This document shows positions 1 to 7,043 of a stretch of DNA of 9,681 nucleotides, piece by piece. Each line of letters begins with the position of its first letter. The stretch's first letter is position 1. Under the pieces are notes generated by a model, which saw nothing but the letters and a program-made list of their open reading frames with translations, did no database searches and had not been told where the DNA came from. Position numbers and translations under genes: made by a program. Source of the DNA: JABCPE02 sp963530895 (GTDB lineage Bacteria > Bacteroidota > Bacteroidia > Flavobacteriales > Weeksellaceae). The stretch is from assembly GCA_963530895.1 (NCBI GenBank), contig CAUSFO010000065.1, positions 1 through 9,681 of the forward strand, in the 5' to 3' direction.

Positions 1-1572
1 ATTGAGTTCCTCTTCTGTAAAGTTGATTTTAGCATGTCTTAGTTTTCTTTGGAAAATTTCTTTTCCTTCGGTTACTTTTTGGTTTTTTTCCGAGTTTAAA
101 ACAGCCTTTATTTTAGAACGAGCCTTGGCAGTTACCACAAAATCCAGCCAATCTTTTTTCGGTTTTTGGTTGGGCGAGGAGATGATGTCTATCTGGTCGC
201 CGTTTTTTAGGACATAACTTATCGGTTGCAGTTTGCCATTGATTTTAGCACCGCTGCACTTCATTCCCAGTTCAGAATGCACCATGAAAGCAAAATCCAG
301 TGCTGTAGCGCCTTTTGGAAGGATTTTAACATCTCCTTTTGGTGTGAAAATAAAAACTTCTTTGGAGTAGAGATTTAGCTTAATGCTGTCCAAAAGTTCC
401 GTGGTGGAGAGCGATTGCTGGTTGTCCAAAACTTCCCGAATCTGAACCACCCATTGTTCAAAGTTTTTGTCATCAGAGTTTTGGCTGAAACCTTCTTTGT
501 ATTTGTAATGGGCAGCAACTCCTTTTTCTGCGATTTCATCCATTCGCTCACTTCGGATTTGCACTTCCACCCACTTGTTATCAGGCCCTAGGATAGTCAA
601 ATGAAGACTTTCGTAGCCTGTGCTTCTCGGCTGGGTAATCCAGTCCCGCATTCGTGCAGGATTACTGTGGTAGAGGTCGGTGATGATGGAATAAATTTTC
701 CAAGCGAGGAATTTTTCATTCTTAAAGTCCGATTTGTAGATGACACGGATGGCGTAGTTATCATAAACTTCCTCAAAAGGAATGTTTTGTTTCAGCATTT
801 TTCTATAAATAGAGCTGATAGATTTTGCCCTTCCTTTAATCTTGAAATTGAGTTTCTCTTCTTTTAGTTTTTCAGAAACATGCTCTATGAATTCCTGCAC
901 ATAGCTTTCACGGTGTTCTTTGGCTACGATGAGTTTTTCAGAAATCTCGTTGTAGATTTCGGGCATATTGTATTTTAGGGACAAATCCTCTAATTCAGAT
1001 TTTATGTTGTAAAGCCCAAGCCTGTGAGCCATAGGAGCATAGATATATACGGTCTCCGAGGCTATTTTTTTTTGTTTGTCTGGGCGCATGCTGTCCAGCG
1101 TTCTCATGTTGTGAAGGCGGTCAGCTATTTTGATGAGAATGACCCTAAAATCATCCGATAGAGTGAGCAGGAGTTTTCGGTAGTTTTCGGACTGTACGGA
1201 GATGTTTTGGTTATTCATCACAGAAATTTTGGTAAGTCCGTTCACTACATCAGCGATTTTCTTTCCGAAGAGTTTTTCTATGTCTTCATAGGTGTAGTCG
1301 CTGTCTTCTATCACATCATGAAGCAGCGCCGAAGCGATGCTGGTAGCACCTAAGCCTATTTCCTCAGCTACTATTTTTGCCACTGCGATGGGATGAAAGA
1401 TATACGGCTCTCCAGTCTTTCGGCGCTGGTCTTTGTGGGCATCCCAAGCTACATCAAAAGCCTTTTTGATGAGTTCCAGTTGTTCCTCATTCAGCTTTCG
1501 GTAGGTGTGGTGGATTAGGTCATCGTATCTTTTGAGGATTTCTATTCGTTCCTGTTGTTCATTGGTACTCAT
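1..1572 (-). CDS. spoT: Bifunctional (p)ppGpp synthetase/hydrolase, RelA/SpoT homologue (C-terminus outside window)
   Basis: This enzyme makes the alarmone (p)ppGpp from ATP and GDP/GTP and hydrolyses it. Translating the minus strand from the ATG at 1572 gives 524 open codons running off the left edge; the family is usually about 730 residues, so the regulatory ACT/ZFD end is missing. The HD hydrolase domain (about 30-190) keeps H60, the HD pair H85-D86 and the ED pair E89-D90, so hydrolase activity is expected. The synthetase domain (about 235-360) has RMRD at 307-310, GYESLH at 319-324 and EVQIR at 336-340. RMRD stands where bifunctional enzymes have RxKD and RelA-only enzymes have ExDD, which favours a bifunctional enzyme. 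A TGS domain begins near E405 (EVFIFTPKG). The start has no Shine-Dalgarno sequence; the only nearby upstream ATG is out of frame. Family assignment is very secure; whether the protein is called SpoT, Rel or Rsh is convention. Confidence 0.96.
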   Translation of the reverse strand, partial: MSTNEQQERIEILKRYDDLIHHTYRKLNEEQLELIKKAFDVAWDAHKDQRRKTGEPYIFHPIAVAKIVAEEIGLGATSIASALLHDVIEDSDYTYEDIEKLFGKKIADVVNGLTKISVMNNQNISVQSENYRKLLLTLSDDFRVILIKIADRLHNMRTLDSMRPDKQKKIASETVYIYAPMAHRLGLYNIKSELEDLSLKYNMPEIYNEISEKLIVAKEHRESYVQEFIEHVSEKLKEEKLNFKIKGRAKSISSIYRKMLKQNIPFEEVYDNYAIRVIYKSDFKNEKFLAWKIYSIITDLYHSNPARMRDWITQPRSTGYESLHLTILGPDNKWVEVQIRSERMDEIAEKGVAAHYKYKEGFSQNSDDKNFEQWVVQIREVLDNQQSLSTTELLDSIKLNLYSKEVFIFTPKGDVKILPKGATALDFAFMVHSELGMKCSGAKINGKLQPISYVLKNGDQIDIISSPNQKPKKDWLDFVVTAKARSKIKAVLNSEKNQKVTEGKEIFQRKLRHAKINFTEEELN

Positions 1573-1675
1573 CTTGGGGAATTTTTTGGATATTACGAAA
1601 GTAATAAAAAATATTAAACATTACAAATATCCTCTCTTTTTTATATTTTTGTAAGTTCTAAATATTTTGAAATTT
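1573..1675. promoter_or_regulatory. Divergent intergenic region between spoT and the plus-strand gene run
   Basis: This very A+T-rich stretch of about 100 bases separates two divergently read starts and should hold promoters for both. On the plus strand, 1644-1651 (TATTTTTG) matches the Bacteroidota -7 box TAnnTTTG exactly and lies 24 bases before the ATG at 1676; TTA at 1621-1623 could be a weak -33 element. For spoT, the minus-strand reading of 1624-1631 (GATATTTG) matches seven of eight positions. No hairpin or operator repeat stands out. Promoter calls rest on the consensus only. Confidence 0.45.
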
Positions 1676-1909
1676 ATGAAAACTATACATATCCAAGCTA
1701 AGGAGTTTTTTGAATTATTAAGGCTAAAAGACCAGTCTATGTGGGATATCTTTGCCCAAATGATAGACGGTGAGGAAAAGGAAATCCTCTTTCTGGATGA
1801 GGAGGAAAAGTTCCTTTTTGGTTACCGCCTGCCTGCGACTTTGGAAAAAATGCAGGAGGACAAAAAGCTTTTTACAGAGAAATATGCTGAAAAAATAATG
1901 CTGAATTAA
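1676..1909 (+). CDS. Small acidic protein of unknown function (77 aa)
   Basis: I do not recognise this family. The reading frame starts at ATG 1676 (MKTIHIQAKEFF) and ends at TAA 1909. An in-frame TTG at 1667 would add three residues, but the ATG is the more natural start and fits the promoter match at 1644-1651. The protein is rich in Glu, Asp, Lys and Phe, has no signal peptide or membrane segment, and looks like a compact soluble protein with a central acidic stretch (DGEEKEILFLDEEEKF). Codon use resembles the neighbouring genes. It sits between divergent spoT and the acyltransferase gene, which begins 61 bases downstream behind its own promoter match, so it may be monocistronic. A reading frame on the opposite strand over the same bases has no promoter match or plausible composition and is treated as a shadow. 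It is probably a real gene, but short enough to leave doubt. Confidence 0.6.
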   Translation: MKTIHIQAKEFFELLRLKDQSMWDIFAQMIDGEEKEILFLDEEEKFLFGYRLPATLEKMQEDKKLFTEKYAEKIMLN

Positions 1910-1931
1910 CTTCGGCAAGGGAAAAAATCCT

Positions 1932-1939
1932 TAAATTTG
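1932..1939 (+). promoter_or_regulatory. Candidate -7 promoter box before the acyltransferase-mpl genes
   Basis: TAAATTTG matches the Bacteroidota consensus TAnnTTTG exactly and lies 31 bases upstream of the ATG at 1971. No good TTG -33 element is seen; TTC at 1911-1913 is the nearest, with an 18-base spacer. If used, transcription would begin around 1946 and could run through mpl into DUF4290-murA. Confidence 0.42.
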
Positions 1940-1970
1940 GGGCTTTATATTTCGTTTTTAAAATCAAAAA

Positions 1971-2792
1971 ATGGGAAAGAAAAACATATTTACGGATGCC
2001 TTTGGCAACTGGTATATTTTGAAAAGATTGGTGGTGTTTATCTTTGGGCTGGTTTCTTACCGAAGGTTCAATGGTTTTAATAAACTGAAAATCACAGGAA
2101 CAGAGCATTTGGTGGATTTACCAAAGACCAATGTGCTTTTCGTTTCCAATCACCAGACTTATTTTGCGGATGTGGCAGCGATGTATCATGTCTTTTGTGC
2201 GGTAAATAATGGCTTTATCAATACGATTGCTAATCCTATTTACATTCTCAATCCCAAAGTAGATTTCTACTATGTGGCAGCGGAAGAAACCATGAACAAA
2301 GGACTTCTTACAAGGATTTTTAAGCTGGTGGGAGCTGTTACCGTGAAAAGAACTTGGCGTGCCAATGGGCAGAATGTCAATAGAAAAGTAGATATGTCCG
2401 AAGTAGAAAACATCCTAAAAGCGCTGGACAACGGCTGGGTGGTGTCTTTCCCGCAGGGAACTACGGCTGCTTTTGCTCCTGGGAGAAAGGGAACAGCGAA
2501 ACTTGTCCTTCAGCAGAGAGCAATAGTAATTCCTGTGAAAATCAATGGTTTCCGTAGAGCTTTTGACAAAAAAGGATTAAGACTGAAAGTGACAGGCGTA
2601 CAGCCAACAATGGAGTTTAAAAAACCGCTTGACATAGACTACGACAACGAAAGTGCTGAACAGATTTTGGATAAAATCATGAATGCCATAGAGCAGACAC
2701 CAAAACACAATCTTCTCCATGAATACGACCAAGAGCTGGAACGAAAAAAACAAGAGGAGGCGGAAAAACAAGAAGAAAAATCACAAGCATAA
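1971..2792 (+). CDS. PlsC-like lysophospholipid/1-acylglycerol-3-phosphate acyltransferase with atypical motifs
   Basis: Probably a membrane-associated acyltransferase that transfers a fatty acyl chain to a lysophospholipid or 1-acylglycerol-3-phosphate. The PlsC fold is recognisable: VSNHQTYFAD at 58-67 is block I, GAVTVKRT at 121-128 block II, FPQGTT at 160-165 block III, and VIPVKINGF at 186-194 block IV. Two blocks depart from the family rule. Block I has five residues between H61 and D67 instead of four (HX5D), and block III reads FPQGTT where FPEGTR is usual. From memory, flavobacterial homologues share both features, so this looks like a lineage variant, not decay. The N-terminus has a moderately hydrophobic stretch at about 18-30. 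The C-terminus ends in a charged Glu/Lys/Gln tail (about 253-273), probably coiled or disordered. mpl begins 9 bases after the stop, implying cotranscription. The acyl acceptor cannot be told from sequence. Confidence 0.85.
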   Translation: MGKKNIFTDAFGNWYILKRLVVFIFGLVSYRRFNGFNKLKITGTEHLVDLPKTNVLFVSNHQTYFADVAAMYHVFCAVNNGFINTIANPIYILNPKVDFYYVAAEETMNKGLLTRIFKLVGAVTVKRTWRANGQNVNRKVDMSEVENILKALDNGWVVSFPQGTTAAFAPGRKGTAKLVLQQRAIVIPVKINGFRRAFDKKGLRLKVTGVQPTMEFKKPLDIDYDNESAEQILDKIMNAIEQTPKHNLLHEYDQELERKKQEEAEKQEEKSQA

Positions 2793-2801
2793 AAGAAAAA
2801 T

Positions 2802-4139
2802 ATGAAAGTTCATTTTATCGCCATAGGAGGGAGTGCCATGCACAATCTTGCTATCGCATTGAAAAATAAAGGTTTTGAGGTTACAGGCTCTGATGATGCT
2901 ATCTTTGAACCCTCAAAAACACGATTGGAGCAGAAAGGCATTCTTCCAAAGGAATTTGGCTGGTTTCCAGAGAAAATCACAGCGGATATAGATGCTGTAA
3001 TTTTGGGAATGCACGCCCATGCGGACAATCCAGAATTGGCAAGAGCCAAGGAATTAGGATTAAAAATCTATTCGTATCCAGAATTCCTCTATCAGCAGAG
3101 CAAGGAAAAAACCAGAGTGGTAATTGCTGGTTCACATGGGAAAACCACCATCACTTCTATGATTCTGCATGTGCTGAATTTTCACAACAAGGAAATAGAC
3201 TACATGGTGGGCGCCCAGCTGGAAGGCTTTGACTGTATGGTGAAAATCACCAAAGATACAGATTTTATGATTTTGGAAGGCGATGAGTATCTTTCTTCTG
3301 CTGATGACAGACAGCCTAAATTCCTGCATTATCACCCAAATATCGCCTTAATCAGTGGCATAGCATGGGATCATATCAATGTTTTTAAGACTTTTGATGA
3401 TTATTTAGAGCAGTTTAGAAAATTCACTGAAATCATCACTTCTGGTGGAGTTTTGGTGTATAATGAGGAAGATGAAGAAGTGGTAAAAATCGTAGAAAAC
3501 AGCCAAAAATATTTCAGAAAACTTCCTTACAAAACTCCTGAGTACAGCATTCGTGAGGGAAAAGTTTATCTAAAAACAAGCATGGGCGAAATCCCACTTT
3601 CTGTTTTTGGAAAACATAATTTGCTCAATATGGAAGGTGCAAAACTTATCTGCCAGCAGCTTGGCATTATGGAAGAGGAGTTTTATGAGGCGATAATGAG
3701 TTTCAAAGGTGCTTCCAAGCGATTGGAAAAAGTGGAAAGAAAAGATGGCGGGATTTTGTATAAAGATTTTGCACATGCGCCATCCAAGGTAAAAGCCACT
3801 GTGGCGGCTTTCAAGGAGCAGTTTAAGCAGGAAAAAACTTACGGATTTTTAGAGCTTCATACTTATAGTTCTCTGAATCCCATATTTTTAGAACAATACA
3901 AAGGAGCAATGGACGGGCTGGATACAGGAGTGATTTTCTATTCGGAAGAAGCCTTGAAAATCAAGAGAATGGAGCCGATTTCTCCTGAAATGATTAAAGA
4001 AAAATTCGGTAATCCAGACCTGAAAGTCTTTACCAATGCCGAAAGTCTCCACGAATACTGGAATACACTAGACAAGACCCAAGGCGCTTACCTGATGATG
4101 AGTTCTGGGAATTTCGGAGGATTAGACTTAGTTAATTAG
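2802..4139 (+). CDS. mpl: UDP-N-acetylmuramate:L-alanyl-gamma-D-glutamyl-meso-diaminopimelate ligase
   Basis: This cytoplasmic ATP-dependent ligase attaches the recycled tripeptide L-Ala-gamma-D-Glu-meso-DAP to UDP-MurNAc, bypassing MurC, MurD and MurE. The 445 residues match Mpl length (about 450). The N-terminal Rossmann domain starts IAIGGSAMHN (6-15) with VTGSD at 27-31. The central ATPase domain has P-loop GSHGKTT at 110-116, EGDEY at 159-163 and WDHINVF at 189-195. The C-terminal domain has GKHNLLN at 270-276, SKRLE at 305-309 and KDFAHAP at 321-327, and ends with the Mpl-like SSGNFGG at 434-440. The N-terminus and the SxGxFGG ending separate it from MurC; the MurE DAP motif DNPR is absent, as expected for Mpl. 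HAP replaces the HHP of E. coli Mpl. It follows the acyltransferase by 9 bases, and 53 bases separate it from the DUF4290 gene. Confidence 0.9.
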   Translation: MKVHFIAIGGSAMHNLAIALKNKGFEVTGSDDAIFEPSKTRLEQKGILPKEFGWFPEKITADIDAVILGMHAHADNPELARAKELGLKIYSYPEFLYQQSKEKTRVVIAGSHGKTTITSMILHVLNFHNKEIDYMVGAQLEGFDCMVKITKDTDFMILEGDEYLSSADDRQPKFLHYHPNIALISGIAWDHINVFKTFDDYLEQFRKFTEIITSGGVLVYNEEDEEVVKIVENSQKYFRKLPYKTPEYSIREGKVYLKTSMGEIPLSVFGKHNLLNMEGAKLICQQLGIMEEEFYEAIMSFKGASKRLEKVERKDGGILYKDFAHAPSKVKATVAAFKEQFKQEKTYGFLELHTYSSLNPIFLEQYKGAMDGLDTGVIFYSEEALKIKRMEPISPEMIKEKFGNPDLKVFTNAESLHEYWNTLDKTQGAYLMMSSGNFGGLDLVN

Positions 4140-4192
4140 TTTTCAATGAGATAGGTCTTTTAGGCTTATTCAAAATTTTATCAATAAACACA

Positions 4193-4810
4193 ATGGAATA
4201 TAACACAAACCGCACAAAGTTGCTCATGCCAGAATATGGCAGAAATATCCAGCAGATGGTAGAGTATTGTAAATCACTACCTTCTAAGGAAGAGCGTAAT
4301 GAAGTGGCGAAAACCATAGTAGAATTTATGGGACAAAGAAATCCTCATCTCCGTGATGAGGAAAATTATAAACATAAGCTTTGGGATCACTTGTATATTT
4401 TGGCAGATTATGATTTGGATGTAGATGCGCCATATCCTTTTCCAACGAAGGAGGAACTTGCCCAGAAGCCCAATAGAATGGATTATCCATCTTTTGATAA
4501 TGAATACAAGTTCTACGGAAAGAGCATTTTACAACTTATAGATAGGGCTATAGAGCTGGAAGAAGGCGAGGAGAAAGAGGCTCTGATACAGGTAATTGCC
4601 AACAATATGAAAAAATCCTATAATGTCTATAACAAAGAACATGTACAGGATGAAGTGATTTTCAGGCATTTAAAGGAACTTTCTCAGGATAAATTAGATT
4701 TGACAGGAATAGAAACTTTGGATAAAAGTAAAATCTATCATTCCAACAGAAATAAGAGAAATAATCATAAAAAAAGAAACCATCATTCCCAAAAAAATAG
4801 AAAAAGATGA
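4193..4810 (+). CDS. DUF4290 family protein, coupled to murA
   Basis: A 205-residue protein of the uncharacterised DUF4290 family, which from memory is confined to Bacteroidota and usually sits just before murA, as here. It starts MEYNTNRTKLLMPEYGRN and has no signal peptide or membrane segment. Residues about 1-180 are soluble, helix-rich and acidic, with conserved-looking stretches RNPHLRD (50-56) and KLWDHLYILADYDLD (62-76). The last 22 or so residues switch to almost pure Asn, Lys, Arg and His, an extremely basic tail that could bind RNA, ribosomes or anionic lipid. Its TGA stop overlaps the murA ATG in ATGA, so the two proteins are very likely translationally coupled. The start at 4193 is the first in-frame ATG after the mpl stop. 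The molecular function is unknown; a link to MurA synthesis or control is inferred only from gene order. Confidence 0.85.
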   Translation: MEYNTNRTKLLMPEYGRNIQQMVEYCKSLPSKEERNEVAKTIVEFMGQRNPHLRDEENYKHKLWDHLYILADYDLDVDAPYPFPTKEELAQKPNRMDYPSFDNEYKFYGKSILQLIDRAIELEEGEEKEALIQVIANNMKKSYNVYNKEHVQDEVIFRHLKELSQDKLDLTGIETLDKSKIYHSNRNKRNNHKKRNHHSQKNRKR

Positions 4811-6120
4811 CAGAAGCATTTCAGATAAGAGGAGGAAAAAAACTAAGTGGAGAAATCACACCACAAGGAGCTAAAAACGAAGCGCTGCAAATTCTTTGTG
4901 CCGTGCTTTTGACTTCTGAGCCTGTGAGAATCAGTAATATACCAGACATAAAGGATGTTAATCGTTTGATAGAAATCCTGCAAGATTTTGGGGTAAAAGT
5001 AATTAAAAACGGAAAAGGCGATTTTACTTTTCAGGCTGATAATATCCATTTTGACTATATTAAATCAAAGGAATTTAGAAAAGATGGAGCAAAACTTAGA
5101 GGCTCTGTGATGCTTTTAGGGCCGATGCTTGCACGTTTCGGTGAGGCATACATGCCTACACCAGGAGGAGATAAAATAGGAAGAAGAAGGCTGGATACTC
5201 ATTTTCAAGGGTTTGTAGAGCTGGGAGCAGAATTTAATTTTAATGAAGAAGAAAGTTTTTACACCCTTACAGCCAAGGAATTAAACGGAAAATTTATCCT
5301 CTTGGAGGAGGCTTCAGTAACGGGGACAGCCAATATCATCATGGCGGCTGTTTTGGCTAAGGGAACGACCCAAATTTACAATGCAGCCTGTGAGCCGTAT
5401 CTTCAGCAGCTCTGCAAGATGCTCAATAGAATGGGAGCGAAAATAACAGGAATAGGCTCTAATCTGCTGACGATAGAAGGCGTGGAAAGCCTTGGAGGAA
5501 CGGAGCATGTTCTCCTTCCAGATATGGTGGAAATCGGTTCTTGGATTGGGCTGGCAGCGATGACAAAGTCAGAGATTACCATTAAAAATGTGAACTGGGA
5601 ACAGCTCGGCATCATTCCTGATACATTCCGAAAATTAGGGATAAAATTGGAGCGAAAAGGAGATGATATCTACATCCCATCGCAGGAAAATTATAAAATA
5701 CAAAAGTTCATCGATGGGTCTATTTTGACCGTTTCTGATGCTCCTTGGCCTGGTTTTACGCCAGATTTGCTTTCAATCATTTTGGTAGTGGCTACTCAGG
5801 CGAAGGGAAGTGTGCTTGTTCATCAGAAAATGTTCGAAAGCCGTTTGTTTTTCGTGGATAAACTAATCGATATGGGAGCTCAAATCATCCTTTGTGACCC
5901 ACATAGAGCCACAGTAATCGGGCTTAACCACGAGACACCATTGAGAGGAACTACATTGATTTCGCCAGACATCAGAGCAGGAAATGCCCTTCTGATAGCG
6001 GCTCTTTCGGCTGAAGGGAAAAGTATAATCCACAATATAGAGCAGATAGACCGAGGCTACGAAGACATAGAAGGCCGATTAAAAGCCATAGGCGCAGATA
6101 TAGAGCGAATAAAAATTTAA
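4807..6120 (+). CDS. murA: UDP-N-acetylglucosamine 1-carboxyvinyltransferase, Asp-type active site
   Basis: MurA performs the first committed step of peptidoglycan synthesis, moving enolpyruvyl from phosphoenolpyruvate to UDP-GlcNAc in the cytoplasm. The 437 residues are near the usual 420-435. The two-domain EPSP-synthase-like fold is marked by GAKNEAL at 21-27 (K23-N24, equal to E. coli K22-N23), KLRGS at 97-101 (R98, equal to R91), PGGDKIGRR at 119-127, FTPD at 317-320 (D320, equal to D305) and DIRAGNAL at 388-395 (R390, equal to R397). The loop residue that is Cys115 in E. coli is Asp122 here (codon 5170-5172). Asp at this position keeps MurA active but prevents alkylation by fosfomycin, as known for Mycobacterium and Chlamydia enzymes. 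All other catalytic residues are present, so the enzyme should be functional. Its ATG overlaps the DUF4290 stop. The loop and the SLRGS-type motif rule out EPSP synthase (AroA). Confidence 0.96.
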   Translation: MTEAFQIRGGKKLSGEITPQGAKNEALQILCAVLLTSEPVRISNIPDIKDVNRLIEILQDFGVKVIKNGKGDFTFQADNIHFDYIKSKEFRKDGAKLRGSVMLLGPMLARFGEAYMPTPGGDKIGRRRLDTHFQGFVELGAEFNFNEEESFYTLTAKELNGKFILLEEASVTGTANIIMAAVLAKGTTQIYNAACEPYLQQLCKMLNRMGAKITGIGSNLLTIEGVESLGGTEHVLLPDMVEIGSWIGLAAMTKSEITIKNVNWEQLGIIPDTFRKLGIKLERKGDDIYIPSQENYKIQKFIDGSILTVSDAPWPGFTPDLLSIILVVATQAKGSVLVHQKMFESRLFFVDKLIDMGAQIILCDPHRATVIGLNHETPLRGTTLISPDIRAGNALLIAALSAEGKSIIHNIEQIDRGYEDIEGRLKAIGADIERIKI

Positions 6121-6143
6121 TTTAATCTTCAAAAAAACTAGTG

Positions 6144-7001
6144 ATGAAAAGGTTTTTTATCAATCAAAATGATTTGTCCGATAAGTTTTGGAATATTGAA
6201 TATGAAGGAGAGGAGCAAATCGTTCATTATGGAAAAATAGGGACTGCTGGGCGAGAAATGACAAAGAAATTCGCGAGTGAAGAGGAATGCCAAAAGGAAA
6301 GCGAAAAACTCATCACTCAAAAAATGAAAAAAGGCTATGTAGAAGTTTCTCCAAATGAGGAAATCCCTGCTAAAATAGAAATGAGCGAGGAGGAAAAAGC
6401 TGAATTTCTGTTTTGGGAAGCCATCGAAAAAAGCTATAAATACAACAAGAAAAAGTGGGATGCCTACGATGTAGAAGAGCATCTGGAAAAGCTGACAAGT
6501 TATCTGGCGAAGCATGGAAAAGAGCGTTTGGTATTTTTTGAAAAAACTATGCAAGAAAAACTGATGGAACTCTATACCGCCCAAATAGCAGAGCTTTACA
6601 TCATTTTGAATTGTGATTTTGAGAAAAAAGATGGTGTTTATAGCTTTGAGGAAGAACCTTATGTTTCTGCCGATGGATTTATCTATTTCCGATGCTGGCT
6701 TTTGCTGAAAGGGAAAGAATTTTTTGAAGATATAACCAAAGATATCAATGCTTTCATCAGTGGGAAATATCATTTTGACATTGGGGACACTTGGGCAGAG
6801 GAACTGCTCTATGTGAGTGATGATGCCTATTCTGAAAACCACGAAAACGAAGATGAAAGTGAAATAAGGGATATAGTTTTTGAAAAATATCCACATATCA
6901 ATTATGATAATGCAGGAGAAATAGAGGGAGAAATCGCTGGAGGTAAAAAATTATTTGAGAAATATCCAGCTCTTGTGAAGGAGATTTGTGATTTGAGATA
7001 A
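6144..7001 (+). CDS. WGR-domain protein with C-terminal DUF4240 domain
   Basis: A 285-residue soluble protein made of two recognisable parts. Residues about 1-68 form a WGR domain: FWNIEYEG at 15-22, HYGKIGTAGRE at 28-38, an F/K-rich strand and KKGYVE at 62-67. The signature W-G-R is Y-G-K here. WGR domains occur in PARP-family proteins and bacterial MolR-like regulators and often bind nucleic acid. Residues about 88-206 look like DUF4240: it opens FWEAIEKS at 90-97 and carries VSADGFIYFRCWLLLKGKEF at 174-193, the usual D-F-x-Y-F-R-x-W-L core. An acidic C-terminal stretch (about 226-265) follows. ATG 6144 is chosen over the GTG immediately before it (6141). The gene begins 23 bases after murA, so it may be read from the same transcript. 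The function is unknown; a DNA- or RNA-binding stress role is only a guess. Confidence 0.82.
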   Translation: MKRFFINQNDLSDKFWNIEYEGEEQIVHYGKIGTAGREMTKKFASEEECQKESEKLITQKMKKGYVEVSPNEEIPAKIEMSEEEKAEFLFWEAIEKSYKYNKKKWDAYDVEEHLEKLTSYLAKHGKERLVFFEKTMQEKLMELYTAQIAELYIILNCDFEKKDGVYSFEEEPYVSADGFIYFRCWLLLKGKEFFEDITKDINAFISGKYHFDIGDTWAEELLYVSDDAYSENHENEDESEIRDIVFEKYPHINYDNAGEIEGEIAGGKKLFEKYPALVKEICDLR

Positions 7002-7043
7002 GTTAGTAAAATTAGTTTAAAATAGAATTTAAATACATAAAAA

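Noticed and set aside
601..867. An 88-codon plus-strand open frame inside the spoT region
   Set aside because: It lies antisense to the conserved synthetase domain of spoT and has no family features.
1667..1675. TTG as start of the 77-residue protein
   Set aside because: It adds only three residues and an ATG follows in frame at 1676, at a better distance from the promoter match.
2802..4139. MurC (UDP-MurNAc:L-alanine ligase) as identity of the ligase
   Set aside because: The VTGSD opening, the SSGNFGG ending and overall length fit Mpl better, and the gene is not in a division and cell wall cluster.
4140..4192. A promoter or terminator between mpl and the DUF4290 gene
   Set aside because: No exact TAnnTTTG box and no convincing hairpin were found in these 53 bases; continued transcription from upstream is the simpler reading.
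6141..6143. GTG as start of the WGR protein
   Set aside because: An ATG follows directly in frame; ATG is the default choice and the WGR domain begins just after it.
6138..6896. A 252-codon open frame on the minus strand opposite the WGR/DUF4240 gene, rich in Phe and Ile
   Set aside because: It mirrors a well-supported gene with recognisable domains; its low-complexity hydrophobic composition is what the antisense of Lys/Glu-rich codons gives. No promoter or family match was seen.
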